Below are positions 45,504 through 57,500 of a DNA stretch of 64,000 bases, one piece after another. Position 1 is the first letter of the stretch; each line of letters starts with the position of its first letter. This DNA is from Sanguinoderma infundibulare (lineage: Eukaryota; Basidiomycota; Agaricomycetes; Polyporales; Polyporaceae). The position numbers were made by a program, and so were the translations under genes. The notes below the pieces were generated by a model. It searched no databases. It had not been told where the DNA came from and worked only from the letters and a program-made list of their open reading frames with translations. The stretch is from the NCBI GenBank assembly GCA_032821775.1, contig JAVLRN010000015.1, positions 310,001 through 374,000 on the forward strand, in the 5' to 3' direction.

Positions 45504-47015
45504 GTCGGGTGGCCAGCCACGGGACCCCAGGGGCAAGTACCAGGATGAAGGAGGTACGGCGCGCGGAGCGGAGCCGGTAGAGACAGGTGGTGGAGAGCGA
45601 GAGCGAAGGGAAGGTTCGACCGAGGTGCGGGGAGGGGGGAATTGAATGCTGAGGTGTATAGCCAACGTCGGACCAGACGCATGCAGGCTATTGCCAGGAT
45701 ACCATCCCGGTGCCGGGAAGCTACTGAGGCGTGGAGTGCCATGTATAGAACGTCGCGCATCCATCTGCCAGGAACATCACGCTTAAACAGCGCCGTGCGG
45801 TGTGGTGGCGAGCAGGAATGTTAGACGTGTGAAAAGACGTGAGCTGAGTTTGATCTTCCGGGATGGTCTGGGCCGAAGCTAGCTTTGACCTCGCGGTGCG
45901 CCGTCTCGCCCTCCTCTTCGTTCGGCTACGTTTTGAGGTTACACTTCAGGCTGTCCTCAGACACGAGGGACTGATAGTCAGAGTGGTCACGGATTATCCA
46001 TGCAGCTAGCATTCATTATGGCCTAAGAATGATCGTCCAGAGCTAAATTAATCGTACGTCATCATACGTCCATCAATTCAACAGATCCAAGTCAAGACTC
46101 ACCTCATCACCAATCCTCCTCAGTTCTCGGTCCTCTCGCCTCTCACGAGCCTGCGATTATCGTCTCTGAGTAACCGGCAAGTTGCCACCAACAGATACGA
46201 ACCGTTCGTCCGGAAATAGGCTGACATATCCAGACCGCAGCGAGTGATCCGGGACCGCTTTAAATCCTGCCTGCAGCGGCGCCGCTGTCAAGTTGTGACG
46301 GCCCAGTCTTTCGAGACACGGACAAGGAACTAACATTCACATGAAGAACGAACGCTGGGTGTCGAAGAGTAGGGAGACGTACATGAGCGTAAAGCCGCGA
46401 CGATCCAGGCGGCCGTTCAAGTACGACCACCGAGACATGCGGTACTGTAGAGACTTGGTCGAGCCGCAAATCGGGCGGAACTGCCCAATACGCGCAAGTA
46501 TTGGACAGGGTTGACTGAACTCTGACACATAGCACGGCCTTGGTTGATACAGAAGCCGGCCCTATTGCCGAGCTAGAACAGCGACGCCGTATGAGGATCA
46601 TGATCATGAACATGGTGCAGCCCACATGAAGTCAAGTCTAAGCACTCACGCAAGATCCGGGAAACTCAATGTTCAACGTTCAACACGTCTTGCCTCATTC
46701 TATACGAGCATGATCGGAGTTGAGGGTTGCAGCGTAAAGGACACAAGTTGGAGCCGAAAATGTGGTGCGTCGGCGGTTGACGTCAACACAAGCGTCATAA
46801 CCTACCAAAAACTCGAACTGATCAGCAAGCCAGCTTCCTTCGACATTGGGGGGGACACCAACCTTCTCAAACGCTCCAACCTCCAGCCGAACTCCTCGAC
46901 ACGACCCAATGAGACTTCCAGCCAGACTCAAGCTCACGTGTGGATGGCAGCCTCTGAGAGACCTGCATTCAAGATAGAACATAACTTACACATCCGACCC
47001 CGCACCCCGGGCAAC
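45504..47015. other. intergenic between F-box paralogues
   Basis: This is promoter side of paralogue A and 3' side of paralogue B. A minus-strand frame at 46260-46625 has no splice context and no family; no gene is called. Confidence 0.5.
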
Positions 47016-48631
47016 CTACACCTCCTTCCAGTACCCCTCCCCAAACATACATCTCTCCTCGACGTACGCCCCCTCTTCGCGCATAACGCACGACGTGTCA
47101 GGCCTCCCTGCACGTCCGTACAGCACCCGCGCGACGTGCGGCGCCCACGACCGCAGCACACCCGCGACCATTTGACGACGCTCGAGATCCACGGGCAACT
47201 CCCGTTCGAAGACGAATGCGAGGACAAGACCTGGGCGGAGACGAAGAGAAGACGGAGAGACAGGACTCGCATTCCAGTCGATGGGATACGACCAGACGTT
47301 CGTCTGTACGTCACGAAAGACAGTATCAGTGCCGACGATGACGATGACGTACGGTGATGAAAAGAAGCCTCACGTTCGGTTCGAGAGCGCGCAGCTGCAA
47401 GTATCGCAGCCTCGGAAAGCGCGACAGCAGCTCGGCCGGCGACCACGCGCGCCCTTCCTTCCCTGGCGCCGTACTCGCGCTCGCGCTCATGCTCTCTCCA
47501 GGCCGATCGCAATCGCGCAAGCTCAAGCCAAGCTGCAAACTGACAAGCTGCGCACCCAGAAGCGTCACGAGACTCTTGAGCGCACCCTCGACGTAGAGGG
47601 TGACGTAGAGGTGCGTGAGCGTCGGCGAGCGACTGAAGCACTGCAGGAACTCCATCCGACACGTGAGGATGCGGAGCGACGGCAAAGGGAGCTTCGGGCC
47701 CAGCACACCGGGGTCGATGGCGTCGTCGGTGATGGTCAGTTCCTCGATCGTGCCGTGCGTCTGGACGAAGTCGAGGACTTGGATCGTGCACGGGAGGGAG
47801 GTCGAGAACGTGGTTAGATGTGGGAGAGGCTCGTGGAACAGCCCGCGCTGCGCACACGCCAGCGCGAGCCTGGGGTTATCGACGTGGACCGCTAACGAGC
47901 GCAGGTCGCACAGCTTCCGGAAGGCCAGAGGTAGACAGGGCGGTATTCGCTCGTCCACGCACCGGATAAAGAGGTGCTGTATTGCGTGCGCAAGGTCCAC
48001 ATTTTGGGCAAGCGCGTCCGAGAACCCGGTGATCGCATTCGTCGTCTCGAGGCGGAAAGTGTGACGGGTCAGCGCTTCGCTCGCGATTGTGCGCAGAGTG
48101 CGGGAGACGCGTGCGATGCGAAATAGGTCGCGTTGGTCCTCGACGTACGCCAAGATCTGTGCCCACAGCTCGCGCGGGAGCCCGGCGATAACTTCTGCTT
48201 GCTTCAGAATCAGAGGTGCAATTGGGGATATCTGCACAGCTATCTCTAAATGTCAAGAAGCAATCAGGTACACTCCTGTCTCGGCTAAGGCAACGTCAAG
48301 ATCGCGCACTCACTCTCATGCATTGTCCAGGATGTCGGAGACGCGACAAACTCCTCCGACGAGCACTGGGCCGTCCATCCGCATTCTGAGGGCACTGTGA
48401 GGCCTACTAGCGCAGACGTCGCGTAAGTAAGCGCAAGCGCATATAGCCTTTACGTGTTGAGCCTTTCAACTCACCCTCGTCTTCCGACCCGTACTTGCGG
48501 ACGAGCTTCTCGTGCCGGAAAGCAGCCGCGGTTCGAATCGCCGCCGCGTCCTCTCTACGATCGCGTATGAGGGGTATCGTCCCCGTCCCAAACGAGGCCC
48601 AGGACGAGAGTCGCCTCACGATCTTCGCCAT
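47016..48631 (-). CDS. F-box protein with leucine-rich-like C-terminal region, paralogue B
   Basis: Four exons: 48475-48631, 48314-48406, 47374-48245, 47016-47303, giving 469 aa. Phases are 1, 1, 0, identical to paralogue A. The F-box is at about residues 105-142 (LPRELWAQILAYV, then RIARVSRTLRTIASEA). Leu-rich segments align with A: PTLTHLYVTLYVEG and AQLVSLQLGLSLRD. The C terminus ends GEGYWKEV, against GEDYWRKV in A. The last intron is at the same place as in A but has a normal GTGAGG donor. A short Ser/Ala linker near the end of exon 3 (SASASTAP) is absent from A. Likely substrate receptor of an SCF ligase; the substrate is unknown. Confidence 0.85.
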
Positions 48632-49189
48632 AGCTGCAGAGAGAGTGGTGGTGGTAGGACGGCAAGCTTTGACGTCCACCGCGGGGATTCCAGTGAGCTG
48701 GCTGTCCTACCAGCGGCTGCTGACGGGATGGCAGACAGGAATATAAATCTCCATGCCAGAGGGTCGCGATCTGTCAGGAGGCCTGATGAACGCGTGCAGA
48801 AGGCATCCTCCTGGGCAGCGCGCGTCCTCCTCTTGTCGTCGTCGCCCGCTAAAATTTCGAGGCTTCTCGCGACGCTCCGCCCACCCCGGCCTTCCCACAC
48901 CCCAGCAACCGCTCAGGCGCTCAGGACGAGACGCCTACCGGGAGAGCCCTGGAGAGCCTGAGTTAGACCTGCGCGTTCAGTTGGAAGGCACCTACCATGA
49001 TGCATGACATGATGCGTGCGGGGGAGGCGCCGCTGCCCAACTCGGTATTCGCGTTCCTCGCCCCAAATCATCATCGAGATCATGCTGGTCCATCGTAGGC
49101 CATCCCCGTCCGTTCCAAGTGCCCGTCCGTTCCAAGTCCGCGTCAGCGCCAGGAACCTGCCAAGAACAAGTGCCGTGGCCGGAGCCGTA
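48632..49189. other. intergenic, no gene seen
   Basis: This is the 5' flank of F-box paralogue B. Overlapping frames on both strands have no support. Confidence 0.55.
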
Positions 49190-49565
49190 TACAGTTGAAT
49201 ATCTAATAATGTCACCATAATTGGCGGAAATGGAGCCTTTTGGGCCGGTTTGACGAATATTTGACCCCCCGGATCTCTGATTTATGCTCAAATATGGCAC
49301 TTTCTGGACATCAAAGGGGGCCTGAGGTCGCCTAGAGCTCGCGTATAGGCGTCTGGATGCGTGTACAGGGCGTCTGTTATGTGCATGTAGGGCGTCTGTT
49401 TGCACCAAACCCAAGCGCCGAAGTCACAGTGGTCCCAATTGTCACGGAAATAACGCAAAGTCACGCATGTCACTGGCACGTGACATATCCAGTGATGCAT
49501 AAGATCTAATAATGTATAGCGAAATGCCACAACCGCGATTATACATTATTAGATATTCAACTGTA
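49190..49565. mobile_element. MITE A, 376 bp, with 23-bp perfect terminal inverted repeats
   Basis: The left end 49190-49212 (TACAGTTGAATATCTAATAA..) is repeated exactly in inverse at 49543-49565. Counting the outer TA as target duplication leaves termini CAGTTGAA..TTCAACTG, the Tc1/mariner pattern. A subterminal inverted copy (ATCTAATAATGTA near 49504) could form a hairpin with the right end. Inside, AGGGCGTCTG-like units repeat three times (about 49348-49402). It has no coding capacity, so it is non-autonomous. Confidence 0.75.
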
Positions 49566-50268
49566 CACACCCTTTTGCAAGTGGGCGGTTTAATGAACCG
49601 AGCCCACTTGCAAGAGGGCGGAAGGCTCAGAGGGCGATGATCCGGGATGATGAGGCGCGCACCCGACTAAGGCAACTGCACGACGGTGCGGTTGTCGGCC
49701 GAGAGGGGGAATAAATTTGTACGATGAGTCTCGAACCCAAGGCCAGCTGCCGCACGACCACATCGCGAAGGCGGGTGAGACTCGCGCAAGCTCGCGCACC
49801 ACTTATCAAAGGCGGGCGCAGTGCTCGGAGACGCGGCCGGCTCGAGCACGAGCAGATGCGTCCTAATGCGCCACCTGGGACCCTTGGGGAGAATGGCTGC
49901 ATGAAGGCATCTGAGACACAGCAAGGCACTTTGGAGAAGCAGGAAAAATGTACAGTGCGCGACGAGGCAATAGGTCCGAGGTCAGGTTGCTCAATGGTAG
50001 TGGGTATAATCAATATTCGGTTTGAGGACTTACCCGGCTGAAGTTCATAATGCGCGCTGTGTGTGATGTTCATTTTATAAGAGTTTTAGGAATTCAATCA
50101 GTTCGCAATCCGAGGTATGTTTGACAAAGGCACATATATACATACTATGCAGACAATCCGAGCTCCGGGAGTGAAGGAATCTGAAGGGATGAGGCCATGA
50201 CGCGAGGGCTCCACCCACTCGCAAGTGGGCTTGGTGTAGTGAACCGCCCTCTTGCAAAAGGGTGGGTA
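49564..50268. mobile_element. MITE B, about 700 bp, long inverted repeats that are themselves near-palindromes
   Basis: 49565-49621 (ACACACCCTTTTGCAAGTGG..) matches the reverse complement of 50211-50267 over about 57 bp. Each arm folds on itself: CTTTTGCAAGTGGGC pairs with GCCCACTTGCAAGAG. TA flanks both ends (49564-49565 and 50267-50268); the left TA is shared with MITE A. At 49728-49740 the minus strand has a GGTTCGAGACTC B-box-like sequence. No transposase is encoded. Confidence 0.65.
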
Positions 50269-51708
50269 GACTCTACGTGCCGACCCAGGCGCCACTACAC
50301 GCATATAGTCCGACTGCTCGACGCTCAACCCAAGTCAACCTACAGCGCATCAGAACCGAGAACACGTGGAATCGACAATCAGTGAAATGAGAACCGACGA
50401 CAGTACGCGTCTGTCAGGAACACGTACGTACGTATACGAACCACGCACCAGGTCCACTAGCTACTGATCGTCCGCTCCTCCCAAAGTCGAATCCCCTGCC
50501 AGTGCGTCATGCGACGACGACTTGCGCTTGATAGATGGCCATGGCACTCCAGCGAAACCGACAACGACCGTCCAAGCTTGAGCCTGAGTGATCCATATGC
50601 ATGCCAGATAGGACAGAGAAGGTGGGGGCAACACCATTCAATCAAGCAAGATGTGGCAGCGAGCGAGCAGCGAGAACAACTCAAGGAACACCTTCAGACG
50701 CCGTTTGATCGGCAATCGGACATCTTATCTTATCTATCCCCACATCTCCCCATACCAACATCCTCTCGAGTCTCCGCCGGTACTCAGCACTCAGTCTGAG
50801 CACTCAGTCCCAAACGACGACGGGCGAGTGAGAGTCCACCGCCGACGCACCCCAGGTACGCGTTCAACACCCTCGACGTCACCCCGCCCCCAGGTTGCCT
50901 TGGCACTACCTCTTCCAAGCTTCTTCCAGCATCCGCCTTCGCGACCCGCAATCACCAGGAACACGTTCTGTATTGAACAATGATCCCGGCTCTGTAACTA
51001 TGCAAGTAGGCAAGTAGTACACGTACGAATCTGTCCGCAAGAAACCGACAAACGCTAACGCTACAGCTAATACAGACAAACTTGCTCCGATAGCCGAGTC
51101 GAAGATACAAGCATGAATGAACATCAGCATGAACATGGTAGACACGGATCCGGACAAGGCAAAAAGCTGCCAAGTGATTAAAGCTATCACACCAACGTCG
51201 CGGCGTCGTACACTGGGCAAAAACGGAAGAGAAGAGCAAGCTTTAGCAACAACACGAGCGTCGACGAATAAGTAACATGCGAAACAGAAACATTACACGA
51301 CCCCACCGCGCTCGACGACAATGAGCCGCGGCCGTCTGTAAACGTATCGTAAGCCTACAAACACACGTCCGCATCCTCACTTACGACCAAATCTTCTCCG
51401 AACAGCGAATAGCGGTATATAATGCGATGCGAGCATGGGGCACGAAGCGAGCGCGTGTACGGAGCGTTTAGTCCGCACGCATGATGCGTGCATACTAACA
51501 TATCGTATTAGGGCCGGTCGATGCGCGATGCGTGGCGAACGCGGGCATTAAGAAGGTGTGGGGCAGAACACAACGAATGAACCCTTACGCGTGCGGGGCC
51601 GCGGACGCGCGAGAGAGGTGAGGCAAGTGGAAAGGGTGAGACGAAGAAACGCGCGCGCGCGTGCACGGCGCGAACGCACGGCGACAGCAGTAGCAGCGGC
51701 AACGCAAC
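50269..51708. other. intergenic / 3' flank of the zinc-finger factor
   Basis: A minus-strand frame at 50906-51220 encodes two hydrophobic stretches but opens with TTG and has no splice support. It is probably untranslated sequence. Nothing else was recognised. Confidence 0.45.
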
Positions 51709-54576
51709 TCAACTCTGCGCCGCCGCCACTCGCCTGACACCAACCATCCGTACGTCCTCCCCGTCCTCAAACATCCCCTCCCCCTCGTCTTCTTCTTCTT
51801 CCTCCCGCTCACGCGCACTCCCCATCTCCTCGTCCTCCTCTTCGTGGCCATGATCCCGGTCCCGATCCCACCCCGCCGGCCCCAGCAACGCCCTCTTCGT
51901 GTTCGCCGGCCCCAGAGTCTGCGACGCAATCCGCTTGAACGATGGTCTGTACGCCGGCGGCCCCACTCCTCCTCCTGGAGGAGGTTGCTGCGAAGACACG
52001 AGACCGTCAGCCCGCCCTGCCTCGCCCCCAAACGCGTGCGCGAGAGACGAGCTTGCCTGGCTGGGGACCGAAATCCCAGACCCACTCCCGGTACTGCTTC
52101 CTGCGCTCGAGCTCGACGGCGGCCTGTTCAGAATATCCGAGATCTTGCTCCCTCCACCCGCCATTCCGGGCATGCTATTCGAGAACGTCAACGCCGCATG
52201 CGGCACGATCGGGCTCATGCTCTTGCTCTTCGCCATCCCCGGGCTCACGTTCGCCGGGTTACTACTCGACGCGGACGATCCAGGGGCCGCGAGCGACGCC
52301 TTGCGCTTCGGCGGCGCCAGGTTGAGCGTCATCGGCGCTTTGCGCGCGAGCACTGCCTGCTCGTAGCTCTTTAGGTCCTCGGCGTCGTGGAGCGTGGTCC
52401 GCACCGTCGAGCCGTACGCTCCGTCTTGCTGTTGTTGCTGTACGTGCGAGTCGTAGTGGTGGTCACCCGTAGACGGCCGCGGCCCGGGGCCATACCCGTA
52501 TCCAAGCGCAATTCGCTGCTCCTCCGCGAACAATGGCGGCGTCTTCATGCTCGGTAGGCTCGCGACGCGCGACGGCCTCCGTGTTTGGTTCTGCACTCCT
52601 CCTTGTCCAACGACGTTCTGCCCTAGCTGCGTTCCCGGCCCCGTCGGCGTCTGGAGGGAAAACGCGACCCCGTTCGAGCCGGACCCGGAACCAGCAGACG
52701 AATTCGGGCCTGTGAGCGGCGTGCGGAGGTACATCTTCCAGAAGTCGCTGTCGACCATGCCCTCGCGCCCACCGGCGTTCTTGAGTTGCGCGATCAGGTC
52801 GTGTTGTGTCGGGGTCGCGAGCGCCATCCCGCCCGAGTTGTTTGGGTTCCCGGGCGGCTTGTTGCCCGGAGGAAAATTGATGCCCGAGAAGAAGGGCTGG
52901 CCGTCGCTCGCGATGCCCGCGAGGACGTTTGGGTCGTCGAGGCTCATGAGCCCAAAGGCGGACGAGAAACCACCTTCGCCTTCATGAGGGTGCTGTCCTT
53001 GAAAGCCCTCCTTGCCGCCCAGCTCCGCACGAGAGCGGAGGTTGTTGAAACCAGGCAGCGGCAGGTGGACGTTGCTCGAGTTGGCGCTGCTGGGGATCGA
53101 ATGGGTTGGTCCGGTGCTGGTGCTACCAGCGTCGCTGCCAAAATCCTCGGAGCTGCTCATGTCCTCGGAGCGCGAGTGTTGATGCTCGGTCGGTCCTGGC
53201 GGTTGGTGTTGGTATAGTGACGTCGGGGGCGGCAGGGTGCTGTGGTGGTACGAAGGGGCGCCGCTACCATCGTAGGACTGGGAAGTGGCGGTCGTCGGCG
53301 GGTGCGTTTGCAATGAGGGCTCGCCGCCGGCAGCACCCGCCGCAGAGAACGATGAGACCGTGGGGTGACTCTGACTGCGTGGGCCGTACGGCGCCTCAAA
53401 ATCCTTCGCCTGGGGGAATTGACGTGCACCATCCCATTGACTGGACTGAGATAAGCTGTATCTGTTGTCGTAATGGTTATCCTGAGCACCTGTCGCGGCA
53501 GCGTACAGGCCTGGGAGAGCGTCGCTGGTATCAGCGGTAGGGGCGGGCTGGGCCAGAGTGAGGGTACCGTTGGGCATGACGCCTGCCCGGCTGAGGAGTT
53601 CTGCTTGGGCGCGTATGCGTGCCATAGCGTCCGGGTTGTCAATGGCTTCCCGGTGATGACCGTGGAGCATGGGAGGCATAGGGCTGTCTGAGGGAGCGAC
53701 AGCGGAAGCGAGGGGTGGTAGAGAAGTGTAATCATGGGGATAAAGGGCGGAAGAGTGTGGCAAGGGATACTGATGTGGAGCAGGAGCATACATGGAGGGG
53801 ATAGACATTGCGCCGGGAGGGGGGGCGAGGAAGAACTCGTCGGGAAGGCGGGGCGCACCGAGAGAAATTGAGTGGCGACCATGGCTTGGAGGAGGGACTG
53901 CGGGAGGCATAGGGTGGCCAGGGCCCGAGGGAGCAGTCTGACGATGGAACTTGATGTACGTGCATCGGCATTTTCGTTGGATGCATTTTGCTGATAAGCA
54001 CACGCAAGAACGTTTAGACGAGTGGAGAGAGATGGAGAGAGGACGAGACGTACAGCACGGGTTTGCTCCGTCGCAGGGAAGACTAGAGGTTACACACTGA
54101 TCGCAAGCCTGCTTGGAGGTGGTCGCCCTGGAAGCAGCGGCGGTGCCCTTTCGTCTTGAGGGAGCAGTGGTTGTTGGAGGCTTTTCGGAAGCATGGCACT
54201 TGTTGATGTGTCTTGAGAGCAGGTCGCTGTTGGGCGACAGACGGTTTCGGTCAGACAAGACGGATGTGGGAGAGGGAGCAAAGCGAGAATGGAGACATGC
54301 CTTCTAGCGAACTGATCGCCACAGTGTTGGCACTTGTATGGTCTGTCTCCAGTGTCTGGAAGGAGAGGGGCGGTAAGCGAGGGGATCGGGGAGTGGGGCG
54401 CGCCCCACTTTGCAGGTGGGCGCCGAAAGAAGCCACTTACGGGAGCGCATGTGTCTGGCGACATGCTGTGGGCGGGTAAAAGTGGACTGGCAGACGGGAC
54501 ACTGTGGGCGGGGACGGGTGAGGCGGGGTGGGGGATGTGGAGGGCGGGGAGGACGCACCTTGTGGTCGCCGGCCAT
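51709..54576 (-). CDS. transcription factor with two C2H2 fingers plus a Zn2Cys6 cluster
   Basis: Five exons: 54559-54576, 54441-54501, 54301-54355, 54054-54226, 51709-53990, giving 862 aa. Finger 1 (residues 7-27) reads CPVC..TFTRPQHVARHMRSH, joined to the linker HTGDRPYKC across a splice. Finger 2 reads CQHCGDQFARSDLLSRH then INKCH, again joined across an intron (54227-54300) that starts with GC: AG|GCATGT. At about residues 86-113 is CDQC-x6-C-DGANP-C-SKC-IQRKCRC, a full Zn2Cys6 (Gal4-type) cluster. The remaining 740 residues are Ser/Pro/Gln/Gly-rich, with MARIRAQAELLSRAG and an acidic C-terminal tail (EEEEDEGEGMFEDGEDV). It is a nuclear DNA-binding regulator; C2H2 plus Zn2Cys6 proteins occur in fungi, but I cannot name an orthologue. 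Confidence 0.9.
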
Positions 54577-57500
54577 GGTCGTGGTTGGACGGCGGTGGCA
54601 GGAGAGAGGAATGGGTGGTGTTGGTGGAGGAAAGTTAAGAGCAAAGCGCGAGGTGCAAAGACCGATTCCTGGTCACACATTAATCACCCGTGCGACTCTG
54701 ACGTCATTTTTCTCAGCCCCCGCCTGCGCCTCCTCCTGCCCCGTCCCCTGTGCGTGCGCATCGGTCGGTGCTCATGTGTGTATTTATGCGGCCACTGTGG
54801 CCTGCACGCCGCCCAAACTGGCCTCCGGGGAGGGGTTGGGCGCAGCCTGGGAGGAGGGATGGCGTGGAGCGTGCAGACGTTGTGGGGCATCGACGTCATT
54901 TGCATTTTGCGAGATGAGGTCGGAGATCAATGCGTCATCGCTTCCGTCTTTGGCCCGTTTCTCCCTAATTCTCGCCCGAGCGTCTGTCTGACGGTGCCCC
55001 TTTGTGCCGCCCCTGAAAAACACGAGTCTAAAACGTTGTTGGTCTGCAGACAGGACCTTCGGGAGTTGGGTAGACTCGGGGTCGAGGACGTTGCTGCGGA
55101 GGATGATGGCCCTCGTTCGCGCGATCTGTGCGCAGCAGAACGACTATTTACGTGCACGGTGTCTTATGATTGCTGTGAATCCCCCCAAACGATTTCATGG
55201 GCGAGAAGACTGACGTCTGCATAGCAACCGAGGACGGATTCCTCCTTCCAATCAGCCACCATGCGATCTTGTCATCTCGACCAAGTGCTATCTTCCATCT
55301 CCGATTGCTCCCCCAGATCGCCCTTCTCAAGCCGCGCGTCCCACCCCTCAGGAGCTCGAACCGATTCTCCCGCCTCCCGACGGCCGCCCATCGCCAGATG
55401 CATTCCTCACCTCGCCTTCAAGCTGTCCGCCGCTGAGCAGACTCGGAACGTATGTCTCGAGAGAGATCAAAAGTCGCCCAAGACCGCCGCATAGAGTTCG
55501 CACCCTCGATATGTTCTGATAGCATCAGATCGAAACACGGATGCTGTCCGAGTTCTCGTTTCGGGCGAGCGCCGTGAACGCGGCGTTCAATACGCAACGC
55601 CGACGACGCTCTCGGCGCGTCATCCCGCGCGTTTGTCCCGGATGTCACACAGTCATTCTCTCCCATTGGTGGGCTTTTCGCCGACCGAGCGCAATTGGCC
55701 GGACGCGATGACGTCGACCGAAGCTTCCCTCTAAGTTTTTACAGTAAATGGACTGACTTCCTCGTCCGGACCAAGCCATTAATATTCGCTCCGGCTCCGT
55801 ACTAGCTCCGCTCCGGTCCTTCCACGGTCCATGATCATCCTCTCTCCAGAGCCCGGTTTGTACGCGAGCAAGTCAAGAATCCCGGTGCGCGTTGCGAGAT
55901 GCGTGCGGTTCCCATACGCGTCAACTAGCAGCATCCGGATGACCACACGGTGAGAGTCTACAGCCCCGGAAAGAAGGGAAGGTGCACGAGTTCTGACCGT
56001 GTTCTGAGCAGCATGAGCACCCGATGACAATTAGTGCAACGCGGGGTCACGGAGCGTGGATGCGCTTTCCACGAGAACCGCTGGTAGTAAGCAAGTGGTA
56101 AGTGCTACACATTCGGATGGACGAGACTAGGAGCGGACACGAACACTGACGTCGATGCGATTTATGGCTGACACCAACTCGCATTGCAATGTGCAGCAGC
56201 CCTAATCGTCACAAGCCGCTGCCCCCGGATGTTATGTCGGTTTTTATCTAACGAAACCCAAACCCCGTGGGTAAAGAGGTCGAAGGCGCCCCGGGACATT
56301 TCTCGTACCGACAATCCTCGTGCACTGTCGCGTTGCTCTCTTGTCCCCACGTTCCGCCTTCTGTCTTCTGTCTTCAAGCAGCGTGGTTCGCTTCTCGATG
56401 TTCCACCAGAGCGTGGCCCAAGTTCTAACTTGGACCCGAGAATGACGACGGGATTCACGACCAATTTCTCCGATTCGCGTAACGCTGCTACGGCGCGGTT
56501 TTTCCTACCCAGTCTCTCTTGTCTCCGATCCAACCCAGGCGTCCGGAATCGTCTCAAGCTCGATATAAACCAATACCCAGAGCTTCATTGGCTCGTGCGC
56601 TCGCCATCTTCCGCACCCTGGGATGTCAGCACTACCCACCAAGGAACGAGTTCGCAGGCTCAGGCTGCCCTGCTACTGTTGCGCTCGATAATCCAGCTGT
56701 CCTATAGATGGGTTAGCATCCTCAGAGGATATGAATCACGTCAGGATAGCTTCGGTAAGATTGACGAGCATCCTCCGTCAACGAGGGTTCGAAACTTGGC
56801 CAGAGAGCGTCGCGACGGTTGATGGGCGCTCGCGAAGGGAGACTAAATTTAGTGCGCGAGGGGAGCCTGAAGATCATCAATCACTGAAGGAACAGTCGAG
56901 AGATTGGCGGACGTGCGTGCTACGCTTGAGAAGCTCGGATTGCGTGACCTGGGTTGCGTGTGCGTACGGTGCGGTGTCGGTAGCGGTCGTTGGTGGTCTG
57001 GTTATCGCGGCAGCGTGAGCAGGCCGCCGAGTCGGGATATCGCGATGGCAACGACGCTGAGACGCGGCCTCTCCGAGGAAGCAAGTGCGGGGGATTCTTC
57101 GACGATGGCCACGCGCGGGGATGAGATGGACAAGCCAAGGCTCACCTTCTCTGGCAGCAGCATCTTCGCCCCGGGCTCTCACCACCCCAGGACGTCTCCT
57201 GACACTTCAATCCGAAGTCGAAGTCGGGGTTCGGCGTAACGAAGCCTGAGAAGCTCCGGTCGCGGATCTAGGAAGCCAGGGTGTGGCCGCACCGCAGAAA
57301 AGTATGTGCGCACCGCAGAAACCGCACCGCAGAAAAGTATGTATGGCAGCATCAGCAGACCGGGTCGAATGGCGGCCATGGCATGCCTTACTCTGACTTT
57401 CGCGCAGCACTCGCGCCCGAGCTTCTCTCAGTGCTTCTGCGAAACGATCCTCGCCCTACCGTATATCCAATGCTCGCTCGCTGCGCGCGAAGATCCGCTC

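Noticed and set aside
48520..48540. B-box-like GGTTCGAATCG
   Set aside because: It lies inside exon 1 of F-box paralogue B and is explained by its codons.
49722..49790. Candidate tRNA on the minus strand inside MITE B
   Set aside because: Only a B-box-like sequence is present; the 5' half and acceptor pairing are missing.
50906..51220. Two-span membrane protein on the minus strand
   Set aside because: Opens with TTG, no ATG before the hydrophobic part, no splice acceptor in phase; likely 3' flank of the zinc-finger factor.
54334..55224. 296-codon plus-strand open frame
   Set aside because: No ATG start and antisense to the zinc-finger exons; a GC-rich shadow frame.
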